Of a stretch of 64,000 nucleotides of DNA, positions 21,580 through 33,943 are shown one piece after another. Numbering within the stretch: the stretch's first letter is position 1; the number at the start of each line of letters is the position of its first letter. The stretch is taken from NCBI GenBank assembly GCA_025602915.1, contig JAHLJZ010000003.1, positions 496,001-560,000 of the forward strand, written 5' to 3'. Position numbers and translations under genes: made by a program. The notes below the pieces were generated by a model. That model was not told the DNA's origin, made no database searches, and was given only the letters and a program-made list of their open reading frames with translations. This DNA comes from Paraphysoderma sedebokerense. Its lineage: Eukaryota; Blastocladiomycota; Physodermatomycetes; Physodermatales; Physodermataceae.

Positions 21580-24500
21580 ATGGCGCATCCAGCTAAGCTG
21601 AATGCTATTTACCAAAAATGTCCTCAACTAAAGCAAACTCCGTCTCCTGAAGGGGAGGTTGACGTGTTGGAAACTTTGGGAAAGGTAAATGACTATAAAG
21701 CTTTCCTTCCCTGCGAATAGTTTTGTGCAAATGCACAGTTGCTTTCTGATATCATGTTGACATCTTTTCTGATTTCTTGTTCTGTTCGTGCAGGGAAACT
21801 ACGGCTATGTGTACAAGGTTCTTAACTCAATTGTAAACAAGTTCTTCTGACAGCGGCAGAGAAACTAACCATCAACTCTAGGGACGTCTTCGATCGATGG
21901 ATAAACTTTCGGCCGTCAAAGTGGTATATTTAAAGGAATCTGAATTGCGAGAAATTCTTCTGGAAGTAGAAATTTTGAAGGAATGCAACCATGCTAACAT
22001 TGTTCAACATTATGCGACTTACATGCAAGGAATGGATTTGTGGGTTCGTACCTCCATCTAACGGATTATATATGGAAATCATTGCTGAACTATCTCTGCA
22101 GATTTGTATGGAATATTGTGGCGGTGGTTCGGTTGACAGCATTTATGCCGGTAAGTTGTGGTTACACTCTAGAATCGGTACTACATTCAGATACTGATGT
22201 TCTCGGATAAAAGCGCTTCCAAAACCATTATCAGATGATGCTATTGCAGTAATAATGTACGAATCATTACAAGTATGTCCCTTTTTTTTTGTTGAATGCA
22301 CACCTTGTTGGCATACTAATACTCTTTATTAGGGTCTAGCGTACTTTCACAAAACAAATCACATTCACAGAGACATTAAAGCCGGTAATCTACTGCTGAC
22401 GGAAAGCGGCGAAGTTAAATTAGGTACATCCATCCTAATGTTTTAACGTACCGCTCCAGAGAACTTACATCGCCCTTGTAGCCGATTTTGGCGTGTCTGC
22501 AAAACTCTCCTCTCGCCAACCTTTGGCCCATTCTTTTATTGGCACGCCATACTGGATGGCTCCTGAGGTACGACAACTATATCCACATAGTTATCTCAAA
22601 CGGTTGATTGAAATCCTTGTTTATGCAGGTTATTCTGTCCGACAACGACAGGAACAATTTGTACGACTGTAAAGTAGATATATGGTCAATTGGGATCACA
22701 GCAATTGAATTAGCTGATAAGGCACCACCGTTGGCAGACATTGTGCGTACAATATTGGTGCTTCGTTGCGGCTGTGTGTTACCTAAGGCAACTGACAACT
22801 CCCCACAGCATCCCTTTACTGCCCTCAAACTGATTCTTCAAGACAATACGCAACTTGGACTAAAAAACCCAAAGAAGCGACCCAAGCAGTTTGTCGACTT
22901 CATAAACGCTTGCTTGACTCGAGATCCACGGAAGAGACCTAGTGCTGAAGAACTGTTGAAACACCCATTCTTCGCCAAGATCCCTCAAATTAAGGGAAAT
23001 CAAATGTTGGCAGATTTGGTTACTAAAGCCCAAACATTCAGACAGAAAAAAAAAGCAGGTGTTATGGTTTACGATGATGATGACGATGACGATCCATCAC
23101 GCTACGAAATTGCCCCCGCCCAGACTAAAGTGGAAAAAACTGAACCTACCCCGGTCGCCATTACCCCTGTCGTTGTTCAGAAGACGCAAGCTCAAATTAT
23201 GCCGCCGGAAGCTACGGTCGGACGTGCCATTATTGAAGCTAAACAGAGCTATATTTTGGATGAAGAAATATTATGTGCTGACTTCCTGGGTCCTTACTTG
23301 TTACTCGGAACAGAGAAAGGGCTTTTAGTTGCTGATTTGAGCCAGCCAGACTTCCAGGCGTTCACCTTCTGCATTCGTGGTGTCCGTTTCCGTCAAATTT
23401 CCATTCTGGAGGATTACGGTGTAATGATGGCTCGATGCGGAAAAAATGATCATGTAAGACAATACCGTCTTAGCTCGTTAAAAAAGTGCTGCAAAACAGT
23501 TTTCGGCGGTGAAACTCAGGACAGTCCGTCGACGCCTTCGCGGGATGAGGGAATGTTTTCCTTTGGGTCTAAAAGTGTCAGCAATACCGGATCTCCGAGC
23601 GACGACTTTATCAAGATTCCCTCAACGAAAGACTCAACCAATTTTATGACCGAACGTACGGCTGGGTCTATATTTATGTTAGTACTATTCAGACAGGATA
23701 TAACACTCTTCGAATGGGCAAAAGAGCCGTATTCTCGGTTCATGAAGGTCAAATCATTCTGGCTCCCTGAGACTCCTCGGTTTATGTCTATGTTTCACGA
23801 CGGATATTTCATTCGAGAAGTGTTGCTTGGGTATACAAACGAAGCTAATATTGTAAACGTTGAAGATGCCAAGGTGCAAGAGATTCAAGTGCATAAAGAC
23901 TTCTCGTCTGGAGGTGTGCCAAGAGACGAGAGATGGAGAACCTACGACCAATTGCCTTTAGATCAAAGTCTATACGCCACCATAAAAGCTAACGACGTCC
24001 GACAAGCTACTGTTAACCGCAAAGTCCTCGCTGCTGTATCACCATACCAGAATCAACAAGGCTCCGCAAATCTTCATTTGCGACGATTCCTTGCCACATT
24101 TGGAAAGCGCACTAAAATAGTTGATATGTCTGGGAATCCTATTCCCAATACTCCGACTTTTACTTGGTCATCGTATCCATCCAAACTGTTGGTTGTTCCA
24201 GGAATGTACGTGATTGGCATTTGTGAGACTTCTGTTGAAGTGTGTAATATTAAGTCGGGAGAGCAATTGCAAGTGATTCAGCATTCTGCTCAGTTAAAAT
24301 TTCTGACCGATAAAAATGGCAAGCTATGTATTGCAACCCAAAAGAAACGGAAATCTCATCAAGTATTCATTCTTGGTGCTGCTGCTCAGTTGCTCGAATC
24401 TCTACAATCTTTGGCACAAAGTCAATCATCCACCGAAACCGTAACGGCGCAAAATCAATCTTCTATAGTCAGTCAACCCGGAAAAGCTTCCCCCAATAGC

Positions 24501-24953
24501 GTCAGTAACATTCAAAAATCACTTTCTTCGACTTCCATATCTGGTCATGCACAGAATCAAAGTGGCTTATCACCGACGTCGCATACCGCACCTTCACAAT
24601 ACTCTGCTCCTCCCCGTACATCGTCGAGCCCTCAAGCACGATCTCCTCAACCTCAGCGAGCGGCCCAACCGTCACCGATATCACATCCTCCTCCGCAACC
24701 TCAGCATCAACATGCCTATCAACCCGTGCAACACCAGCCGCATCCAGTCCATTATGCTCAAGCACCACAGATACAGCATCCACAACGAACATCCTCTGCT
24801 CAGCATGCCCATATGCAGCACGTGCAGATACCCGTACAATTTCCGCAAATCCAGATGGCCCAAGCATATCCGCCAGTCCAGCACCCACCTCACCCACAAC
24901 AGGGACATCAACCACAGCCAGGACACTATGGACAGCCTCATGGACATCAATAG
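21580..24953 (+). CDS. Germinal-centre (MAP4K/GCK-I) Ste20-like kinase with CNH domain
   Basis: Start ATG 21580 ([16 protein letters not shown]). Kinase landmarks: [14 protein letters not shown] (Gly loop), [10 protein letters not shown] (VAIK Lys), [73 protein letters not shown] linker with an acidic stretch (YDDDDDDD) follows, then a citron-homology-like beta-propeller region ([51 protein letters not shown]). The tail is Gln/His/Pro-rich ([20 protein letters not shown]), likely disordered. The family acts upstream of MAPK cascades or in cell polarity and septation. About 960 residues with roughly seven introns, all in the kinase half; the last intron (22743-22808, 66 nt) is a multiple of three without stops, so retention would only insert 22 residues after PPLADI. 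Confidence 0.92.
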
Positions 24954-25768
24954 ACTAGAATAGCGGTATTGTCGAGCACTTGATCTGTAACCGGTACTGG
25001 AAACCACGAAAGACAGTATAAAGGTATCTGTTGTGTTTAAAAGTAGATGTTGGTTTTGTTGAAGGAAACACATTAGACGAGACGAAGTCTTCAAATTTGT
25101 TTATTTTGAAATCACAATTGCTATCGTATAATATACTCCTCCTTTTTTGCATTAAATAGTCGATCAGCGTGCCTTTATTTAAATCATGTCACCCAATTAA
25201 AGTATCGCGGGTCATGCAGCCTTGTACTTCGGGCTTTTTTTGTCATTTCATCATCATGATGCCATAGTTTTTCCATACAATCGTGTTTGCTTTTATAGGC
25301 GCCCAATTCACTACTCTCCCTTCATATGTGCTCAGTAAGAGAACCGACAAAACCTCATACATTCAGTGTTTGCACCGCAGGTCGCCGATGATATATGGAA
25401 TCACCAGACAGTTCATTCAGTTGCGATTTTTAAAAGATTATCACACGCACTGACCTTTCTATGCTTGAGTTTATGTCAGCATGAATTCGCAATACGAGTT
25501 GATTATAAAGTCAACTCGCGAAGAATCGCGACATTTATTACATATGACCACACACGAAAAACAAACCCGTAAACCGGTTGCTACATATCCAAAGCAGTGA
25601 AGCCAAATACAAGTACAAAGGGATGATGCACATAACGACGAAATTAAAATAAGGGTTTTTCAAGGGTGAAAGTAACCATAATTCTCCTCCTTCTCTTCGC
25701 CCCATTTGGGTTCTGAAATGTTAAAAAGCCTGTCGCGACGATTGCTCCGATACCAGTCAATATCGTCT
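24954..25768. other. Convergent 3' region of GCK kinase and Tra2-like genes
   Basis: 815 bp between two stop codons on opposite strands. AT-rich, with no exon or RNA gene recognised. The plus-strand stretch 25366-25572 starts without ATG and carries no motif. Confidence 0.55.
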
Positions 25769-27290
25769 TCATCGATCGTATCGATCTCTGTCACGATCAC
25801 GATCGTCACGCTCATACCGACGGGGAGGTCGATCCCTATCATACCTAGGACCACCATAACGGTCGCTGTATCGTCTAGTAATGATTTACATTTCATACAG
25901 TTAGGAATTATCAAAAATGGCAAACATGTATCGCGCAAGCATTTCACACATACTTTTTGCCTTTGTAATAGCCGGGAGTGGGCGAATGGGCACGCTTGGT
26001 CACGGAGTAATCGACGCGAATATCGCGCTCATGAAGGCTCTATTAGTGGAAATACACCTTATTTAGCACATCGGAGATTGACCAACTACCGCGGGAATGA
26101 AAATCATACAATTCCGTTTGTTGCTTCCTTCGCCTTGGTAGCGTCATCAACGGAGTTAAAATAGGCAAAACCAAAGCGTCGAGAATAGCCAGTCTTCAAG
26201 AACAATTCACGAGGCGATATTAGTATTTGGAACGTTTACCAATGTTATAGTCACGCAATATACCTTTAAATCATAGATAATGGTCACATCTCGTACAGGA
26301 GCATACTTATTAAAAAGTTCTCTCAAATCTTCTTCAGTTGTCCTCAAGCTAAGTCCAAACACACCTATTCAAGAATTTATAGTCAATAAACAAACATAAA
26401 TTGCAGAGTTTCCAATAACCATTTACCTAAGACTTCGGAGGGGTTAGGCTTTGGACGGGAGTCATGCTCCGGTGATGCACGCCGACTGTAACAAGAAGAT
26501 AAGTTCGATTTTGAGTCAGCGAAAATTCTTGACATGTTGAGCTTTCGAGTTCATTTTGAGTCATGCCCAGAACAACACTTGAAAGTATAAATGGCGACAT
26601 GAAAACAACTATTCCTTGAAATCTTCGAAAATTATCTTCATAGCTCTTTGCAGCGATTGCGAGGCTTGCGGGAATAGCTTGACGCAACTTCAGCCAACTT
26701 GCACTAAATCCACCACCAAAATCATTCGCACACTGATTGGAAGTTTCAACTACACAAGGACAACAACAAAACAAGTAGAACTGAATAGCAAGAAGACTAT
26801 ATAACCAGCTCCCTCACGCCTTCCTATGCCTTTTGATCCTAAAATCTACAACGCATAGAACAAGATGATCCTAACCTTCTCCCTCTGGATCGTGAGCGGC
26901 TCGGAGACCGTCTCTTCCGTCTACGATCTCGGCTGCGGCTCCTGCTACGGCTCGGAGACTTCCTGCTCTTTTTCCTTCTTCTATCAGGAGATGATTCGGA
27001 AGAAGATGAACCGGACCGTCCAGTGCGTTTCTTTGATTTCCTTGCAGGAGATTGAGATGCGGATCGACTACGACGGTGCCTGCTTCTGCGAGGAGGAGAT
27101 TCTGACGAGGATCTGTCACGACTACGGCTTCTGGAGCGAGAATGCTTGCTGGAGGATCCGCGGCGACCGGAGTGCTGTTATTTGAAAGATTGAGACCAAC
27201 ATCAACATTGAGGCCAACGTTTTCACGATAACGCCCGGGAAAAGAGAGGAAATAAGACAATACCTTAGTATCTTCCTTGTCGCTGGTCAT
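25769..27290 (-). CDS. Tra2-like SR RNA-binding protein (RS-RRM-RS)
   Basis: Start MTSDKEDTK (27290) is spliced to an Arg/Ser domain ([40 protein letters not shown]). A single RRM is split over several exons: [20 protein letters not shown] (RNP2), [35 protein letters not shown] (RNP1 RFGFAYF), ATNGI, then [20 protein letters not shown] with YYKGKK, which is the typical Tra2 linker, and a terminal Arg/Asp/Tyr repeat ([20 protein letters not shown] ... DRDRDRYDR). This architecture is that of transformer-2, a regulator of exon inclusion. The protein acts in the nucleus and is expected to be phosphorylated by SR kinases. Several short introns sit within the RRM. Divergent with the GDP-mannose pyrophosphorylase gene. 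Confidence 0.85.
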
Positions 27291-27906
27291 GCTAGGCTAT
27301 GATGGAGTAAAGGACAGACTGTGGGCCGAGATTGAGCTTGGAACAGATAATGTGCTGCGAGGGAAGAGTTTGTTCCTGTGGGAATAAAGGAACGAAGTGA
27401 TTTACAATTTCGCCGAGTCACGTGCTTGTATTTTTTTTTGCATTTCTGGTCGTGTTTGGACAATTTTGATTGAAATTGTTGTTTGTTGATAGCAGCCATA
27501 ATCAGCATACGTCCCCAATGTTTGCATTCATTTTTTAGATATGATCTAACCTGTACGCCACAGATGATACTGTAATGTTGCTCATTTCCTGCAGCAGTGC
27601 CCCTTTACTAGCCCAGACTCATGCATCAGAGTCAGAAGCACCACCCAGGGCTGTGCGCTTCGTTTATTGTCAGTGCAGCAACGTTCTGCAGGTGCAAATG
27701 ATGGATTGTTGTGAAGAATGAAATAAGCAAGCTTCCCAAAAGAGCTATTTAAATAGATGACGCGCAAACACAAAAGTTTGGCAAGGTCTCCGCAACGGTT
27801 CCTCCATTTGCATTTTTATTTCATCCCTTCCCTCCCTCCCACATCCTCTGCGTCTCTGCTCCACCACACTCTTCTCTTCATCTCTAGTACCCTATATCTC
27901 TGCATC
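27291..27906. promoter_or_regulatory. Divergent upstream region of the Tra2-like and MPG1 genes
   Basis: 616 bp between the two start codons. The last 100 bp before MPG1 are a CT-rich tract (CATCCCTTCCCTCCCTCCCA), a common core-promoter feature of fungal housekeeping genes. No coding feature seen. Confidence 0.6.
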
Positions 27907-29552
27907 ATGAAAGCTCTTATTCTCGTCGGCGGTATGTCCCGGGTCTCCCTGTCTTTATCGTCAATGCTGCGCCTGGCTGGCAAGATTAGGGTGTCACTGA
28001 CTTGTTTATTCATCACATACATAGGCTTTGGCACTAGGTTGCGTCCGTTGACTCTTACTCTGCCCAAACCCCTGGTCGAGTTTGCGAACAAACCTATGAT
28101 TCTTCACCAGATTGAAGCCCTTGTCAAGGTGGGTATCCGTGATTAGGGAGGATTAGTCGGCAGTCGAAATCGCCTGCGGTATCTCCATTTCAACAAGTAT
28201 ACAGTAATTTGACTGAAATTCTATTATCTATGTAGGCTGGGGTGACAGACATCGTTCTAGCTGTAAATTATCGTCCTGAAGTCATGGTCGATTTTATTAA
28301 AAAATACGAGGAACTATACAAAGTTAACATTACATTTTCAGTTGAAACGGAGCCCCTTGGGACTGGTAATTTAATTTATGCATTCCCATTTGCCAAATGA
28401 TCCTGGAATTTCAAATAATATCTTCCTCCCTAACTTTTCCCACCTCATCATTTGATTTAAATAGCTGGACCCCTCGCTCTTGCCCGTGACATTCTCGGGA
28501 AGAATGACGAGCCCTTCTTCGTATTGAATTCAGACGTGATATGCGAATATCCGCTCGAAGAATTTGCAAAGTTCCATAAAAATAATGGCGCGGAAGGGTC
28601 TATTTTGGTGCGCTATTATTGTCGATACATGCTGAAGTACCCGAGTTTTAATCACTTTACTTTAACAGGTGACGAAAGTCGAAGACCCTTCTAAATATGG
28701 CGTCGTAGTCTTACGGGAAAACTGTAAAAGCATCGAAAGATTTGTCGAAAAACCTCAGGTGTTTGTAAGCAACAAGATCAATGCTGGATTGTACTGTTTC
28801 AGTCCAAAAATTTTAGATCGTATTGAGGTAAATCTTTACTGGTTTCCATTATATATTGATTGAGAAACTCAGGCAGTAACTGATGTTGCTTCTAGCCGAA
28901 ACCTACATCAATCGAAAAAGAGATTTTTCCAGCAATGGCATCACAGCGACAACTCTTTGCTATGGATCTCGAAGGGTTCTGGATGGACGTTGGTCAACCA
29001 AAGTACGTTTCAAATTATTTCTTGGCAATGTTATAGTCACACTCATTAAGATCGTGTTACGTTTCTCAGGGATTATTTGCAAGGCATTTCGCTATACCTT
29101 AACTCATTGTATCACAAATCTGCGAACAAGCTGTCACAAGGTCCCCACATTGTCGGCAACGTTCTCATTCATTCCTCCGCAAAAATAGGCGAAGGCTGCA
29201 AAATTGGTCCCAATGTGACCATTGATGAAGGAGTTGTAGTTGGTAACGGGGTCAGATTGAAGAATTGTGCTATTTTAAAGAACTGTATAGTTTCCGACCA
29301 CAGTTGGATCGAGAAAAGTATCATTGGATGGAATAGCAGAATCGGGCGCTGGGTATGTTGTCCGTTGTCTTGAAACATTATTACCTTCTTTCAACTAATC
29401 TGCGGTGCTGATATATTCAGACACGCCTCGAAGGTGTAACCGTTTTGGGCGACGACGTTGCTGTGGCGGACGAAATATATGTTAACGGCGGCTGTGTTCT
29501 TCCCCATAAATCCATTAGCAGCTGCATTCCCGAGCCTAAAATTATTATGTAA
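27907..29552 (+). CDS. MPG1: Mannose-1-phosphate guanylyltransferase (GDP-mannose pyrophosphorylase)
   Basis: A very short first exon (MKALILVGG) splices to [20 protein letters not shown], restoring the nucleotidyltransferase signature [17 protein letters not shown]. Then [38 protein letters not shown] (Mg-binding NSDV), [45 protein letters not shown], and a left-handed beta-helix C-terminus ([40 protein letters not shown]) ending EPKIIM. It makes GDP-mannose from mannose-1-phosphate and GTP in the cytosol, feeding N- and O-glycosylation, GPI anchors and wall mannan. About 363 residues, the usual length. Seven or so introns of 60-100 nt. Confidence 0.95.
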
Positions 29553-29655
29553 TTTGCCTAGTAAACTTAAAGTAATGACGTCCTGAAATATTCCTCCCGT
29601 TGGACAATAAACCCTCTTTCTGTACGTTACATGTCACTTTTAAGTTTGATCCACG

Positions 29656-30331
29656 TCAACACAAAGGCGGCGTGGGTCCAGTAATATTACCTTCGGACTT
29701 TCCAAGTCGATCCAGCCATCGATTACAAATGGCTGTGGTGTGGGGATCGACGGTGCTGATGCTATCTGCATCTCCGTGTATTCTGAGATCATTTGATCCG
29801 ACATTTTGAATGTCAGTCTGGAGGTAAGCTGAAACATCCAAAGACATGAGGGCGAAAAGAATTGGCCCTCAGAGAAGGGGATTGTAGTGACATTTAGAAT
29901 GACATCAACATACATGTGAGGAGCGAGATGCACCACGGCCGACACGAGGAGAACATTGTGTGCAGAGTGATCGCAATATTACGGATTTGTGCTTAAGGGA
30001 GCGATTGTCCCGGAGAAACAACGCCTGAGGGATCGTTGAATTCGAAGAGGAACGGCGCGACCCGGACAGAACGAAAACCGTCATAAACATCGTTTCTAGT
30101 GCGCACCGCCGCCTGGACACGCGGAAGGAGGGTGGAACGAGTCAATGTAGCCACCAGAGTTGCGGAGACTGAGCGACTCTCTTCGGAAGCAATATATCGC
30201 AGTGTCCCTTGTGCTGTCGCAGTAATTCTTTCTTGTCGTGGGTAAGTGTCGCCGTTTCGCACCCTGTACGCTGTAGCTAAAGGGGTGTGCTGGGGGAGGG
30301 AGGCCCGACTCCTGAATCCAAGAGGAGGCAA
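29656..30331 (-). CDS. Possible unrecognised minus-strand gene, structure unresolved
   Basis: Two long open stretches on the minus strand have coding-like composition: about 30331-29994 (TLRYIASEESRSVSATLVAT, DGFRSVRVAPFLFEFNDPSG) and about 29945-29656 (VSAVVHLAPHMYVDVILNVT, PHTTAICNRWLDRLGKSEG). They are in different frames and would need an intron between them near 29950-29990. No ATG start is visible in the first stretch, and I recognise no family. It fills the otherwise empty 1.1 kb between MPG1 and the first WOPR gene. It may equally be chance open frame in GC-richer promoter sequence. Confidence 0.25.
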
Positions 30332-30651
30332 AAGGGAGGCGGATTAAACGTCAAGAAAATGCTGTCCCTCTTTCAAACAGCTGCTGAAATCTATCTCTCA
30401 TCCTTTTTTGAAACTACTCTAGCTTTCGACCAGCCGAATTTTCTTTTCTCTTGAACTATAACACTCTGGGCGGCATGTGGCTGCTTTGAGCTAAGGCAGA
30501 GCTTATATAGGTAGTTATAAATACAGAAACGGGGGTATGTCGCACAACTCAGTGAGAAGAGGTTTCTACAACCGGTTGACTAATTTTATGGTATCCTCTC
30601 ATTTACCTCCTCATCTTAAGTATTTCGCATTGGCTGCGCGTTCGTGTTGTG

Positions 30652-32146
30652 ATGCTTACTCGGTCGGCGTATTCATCAACTGGTCAAACTGCACAAAGTA
30701 ACCAGATGGCATCCACAATCCGGCAGAGAGAAAGATGTAGGCCATCGTTGCAGAATTCTTATATTAACGACATAGGCGATGTGATCTTAATCATCGAAGG
30801 CGTCTTGTGTGGAACCGTGCAGTTTATTTCTCTCGAGATGACATCCTCACATATCCAATCCCGCAAGTAAGTTTATATTATGGAACTGAAATCGGCAAAG
30901 TCTTGTGACCTATGATGAATTCGTTGCTAATATTAGCGCTCTTTCTCTGATAATCTCTGTATATCTTTGAAGATTATTCACCCTAGACAACATAGAAGCT
31001 GGAGATGTGTGGATAATGGAGATGCCGAATCAAGGCACATCGTCCAAGTTTCAGTGGACGGATAATAAACTTTGGGGCCGGTATAAAAATGAAGGTTCGT
31101 GCAGTGTGATGAATATTGATGTAATTTTGATCGCTAACCCGGCGTTCTTAGGTTGCTTCCAAATCTGCAGCGAAATAGAGGCAGACTTACAGAGGGCCCG
31201 GCGCCCACTACCACCCACACAATCCGCTTTTTACAAGAAATCTGTCACATTCGATCTTCACAGTACCCGTAAATTTCTCGTCATCAATTATTATTCTCAA
31301 ACAACCTTTGAAGATTTGGTAGAGTTAAAAAACGACTCGCGCCTGCTAGAAAGCTTTACAAATTTTAATTTGCAACGGAATAGATTGGATGGTCTAACTG
31401 AAGACCGCTACAAAATTATCGGTGCGCAGCATGAAGAAGTGCTGACGGCGGTATTACAGATTCAAGAAACTATAGAGAAGGAAGATAGTTCATCCGACCT
31501 GGATCGCACTCCGATACAAAGTCAAAGTAGCACACCCGTACTCTCGCCAGCGGTTTCACATATCCGTCAAATTGCCACATCCAATTCAGGCATAGTGTTA
31601 TCGATAGCGGAAGCGCCCCATTCACGGTCTTATTCGGCACCATTTAACATTGAGTCATATCGGTTACGGCAGCACGTAGATCCTAATAGACTTGCCCCAC
31701 GACTGAGACCTACAGATTCCACTCCGCATTTTCAACCTTCCTATGTCACCCTCCCTCGCGTAGACAATCGCCGAGGGAATCTCCTCCATGATAGCCGATC
31801 TTCACCAAACTTACATGCATATCATAATGATCCTTTCAACCATCCATTGTCAAGTACGCCGAATCTAACTTCAAATGAGTTCTCGATACCTTCGCGATAC
31901 CCGCAATCTGCTCCACATTCCCCCCGTTTAACTCGGTATAAAAGCTTTCGTCAAAGTGGAGAGAGTCGGTCACATCATAGTGTTAATGAGAATACATCAG
32001 TGGACGGAGCAAGGCGGTCCACAGCATCATCTTCCGGTAGATCACTAAGGAGCATATCGCCGAAAGATAAGATGTCTATGGACTTCCTTCTTAACGGAAG
32101 TGAAAGTAGTGGAGGGGAAGACGACCATTCACCTAATTTAGACTAA
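30652..32146 (+). CDS. WOPR-domain (Gti1/Pac2/Wor1-type) regulator, paralogue 1
   Basis: Three exons (30652-30866, 30973-31094, 31152-32146; intron phases 2 and 1) give exactly 443 codons plus TAA. The divided WOPR DNA-binding domain reads SYINDIGDVILIIEGVLCGT, IEAGDVWIMEMPNQGTSSKF, QWTDNKLWGRYKNE, GCFQICSEI, then SAFYKKSVTFDLHSTRKFLV and INYYSQTTFED. This matches the family pattern GYI..T.DALL..EA, SGSVFVWEEE..IKRWTDG, LVKKT.SV......HLVSYY. It lacks the usual SPSR after WTDG. The C-terminal half is Ser/Pro/His/Arg-rich and disordered (SHHSVNENTSVDGARRSTAS), ending in an acidic segment. WOPR proteins are sequence-specific transcription regulators of morphological switching and virulence. Intron 2 (57 nt) is stop-free and a multiple of three. 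The target genes are unknown. Confidence 0.82.
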
Positions 32147-32666
32147 TCTCAATTTACAATGTTATGTAAATATTCAAATAATGTGTGATATTGAATCTGT
32201 TAGAAGTATTAGGTTTTCCTAAAGTCTGCACGTAATTCATTGTTATATAAATTCTAGCGAGTCAGGTACTCGATACCCTATCATCGGATTGCTAAGTGGA
32301 ATGAACTGAAATGTTTTTATTATTGTGTATACTAGGCGCATGAAATAATGTGATCCACGCTTATCGAAGTACCCAAAAACAGAAATTGAATTTGCAAATT
32401 AAATAATACAATGATAATATTACATTGCATTTCGTCCTGTGATATTGAATTTTGAAAGGTATGAGATGGAAACTTCGAAGCTACGAATCAGACAAGTCAT
32501 TGCTGTCATTTGTCTACTTCAGGCAATTCTAAAATTCTGATATTCTATTTGAACATGATTCTAGCTCTAATTTGGTGCGGATTACGGCTCCAAATGGGGT
32601 TCAGACTTCATGGTATTCCAACGGGGCTTGAAAATTTTTGCTAGCAATAAACCTTAACTCAAACTA

Positions 32667-33941
32667 TCACAGCAGCGTTTGTTGATAGCCGACCTTCTTT
32701 GAATTATCCGTAGCATGTATCCATTTATTCTTTAGCATCAAGTCTTGATGATAAGTCCGGCCGTCAAGTATTGCAATGACTGGGGCCGCGATCTGTATCC
32801 GAACAGCATATGTAGTTAGAAGATCGATATGAAATAAATGCGTATACATAAGAATAATTCCAGTATATAACACTGTTGGAGGAACCGCCAAATAAAAATC
32901 ACATCAGTTAATTGACGGGTCTGCTTTACTTTCCACTCAGCGCTCTTGTGAGTGGTTAGAGGTTGTGCTTACTATACCTTTTGTTTGACATACAATCTAT
33001 TCTCAATCAGTCTCGATAATATTGATACAATTACCTTTTTTACACCCCATAATTTGATGGAAGGTGTCAAGCGAAAAAACGCAATGTTCCACGATCACAG
33101 GAATGACGAGACAATCCCCCGAAGAATCAGTGGCGCTTTCGGAATGATCGAAACGCGGGGAATTCTTTTCATTTATCGCTTGTATATCAATCCCCGTTGC
33201 ACGTTCGGATGATGAAGTGTAATGTGGAAGCAAATTGTTAAGACGCGTTGGAGAGGATAGGACGAGTTCTGAAGTTGCGAGGGTTGATACATCTAATTAG
33301 TGATTATAAGAGAAAGTAAATGTTAAAAAGGCATTAGATATATTACAGCTACGAATTAAAAAGAAGTACTCATATACCACAATTTTGACTTCACAAGTCG
33401 CCATGATTTGAGTTGCGAAAGCGGCGAAATACATGACTTCTGAATTCCAGTTCAGAGAATAATAACAGAAATGAATTTTCTTTTTAAAACTTAACGTAAA
33501 AATTCATACATTAACATACTTTTAAGGGTGTAGCGAATAACCTTACCTAACATTCCCATGGGTTCCAACTTCTGAAGCATCAGCAACTTCTAAGTTGTCA
33601 CAGAACTTCTAGAACACTAAGCTTAATGACCTGTGACTAGCAACACTATCTCTGTTGATTTGTTCCCATGCACTTGAATGAATATGGGATGTACTATATT
33701 GATTTCGGAAATTTTGTTGGACATTTTTTTTGGTAAGATTTCGAAAGCTCGCGTGAAGTGAGGAAAGTTGTTTGATAATACATACTTGCCTTCTGATCAT
33801 GCTAATTCGAGTCCATACCAAAAACGCTTTTCGATATGATATTGTGATATCAACATTAACAACTCGACTAAGCCATAACCTTTGGTCTTTGAAGGCTTCA
33901 ACTCTACACATTTGCGGACTTATTCCATCTCCCATTTGCAT
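32667..33941 (-). CDS. Possible orphan minus-strand gene between WOPR 1 and WOPR 2
   Basis: Several coding-like stretches line up on the minus strand: from ATG 33941 MQMGDGISPQMCRVEAFKDQ ... RISMIRRQ followed by a GTATGT donor; a short MYFAAFATQIMATCEVKIV stretch near 33400 between CAG and GTATAT; LVLSSPTRLNNLLPHYTSSS ... EHCVFSLDTFHQIMGCKK near 33290-33040, preceded by an ACTAATTAG acceptor and followed by GTAATT; and a terminal TTYAVRIQIAAPVIAILDGR ... KKVGYQQTLL ending at 32667. I recognise no family and have not proved a single continuous splice path. It could be one rapidly evolving gene, parts of two, or a decayed gene. Confidence 0.3.
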
Positions 33942-33943
33942 GA

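Noticed and set aside
24502-24963. Long antisense and shifted frames over the GCK kinase tail
   Set aside because: By-products of the CAG/CAC-rich low-complexity tail; no start or splice support.
26871-27290. 139-codon minus frame over the Tra2-like N-terminus
   Set aside because: It reads through the first intron and out of frame over the RS-domain exon; the spliced frame gives a clear RS domain.
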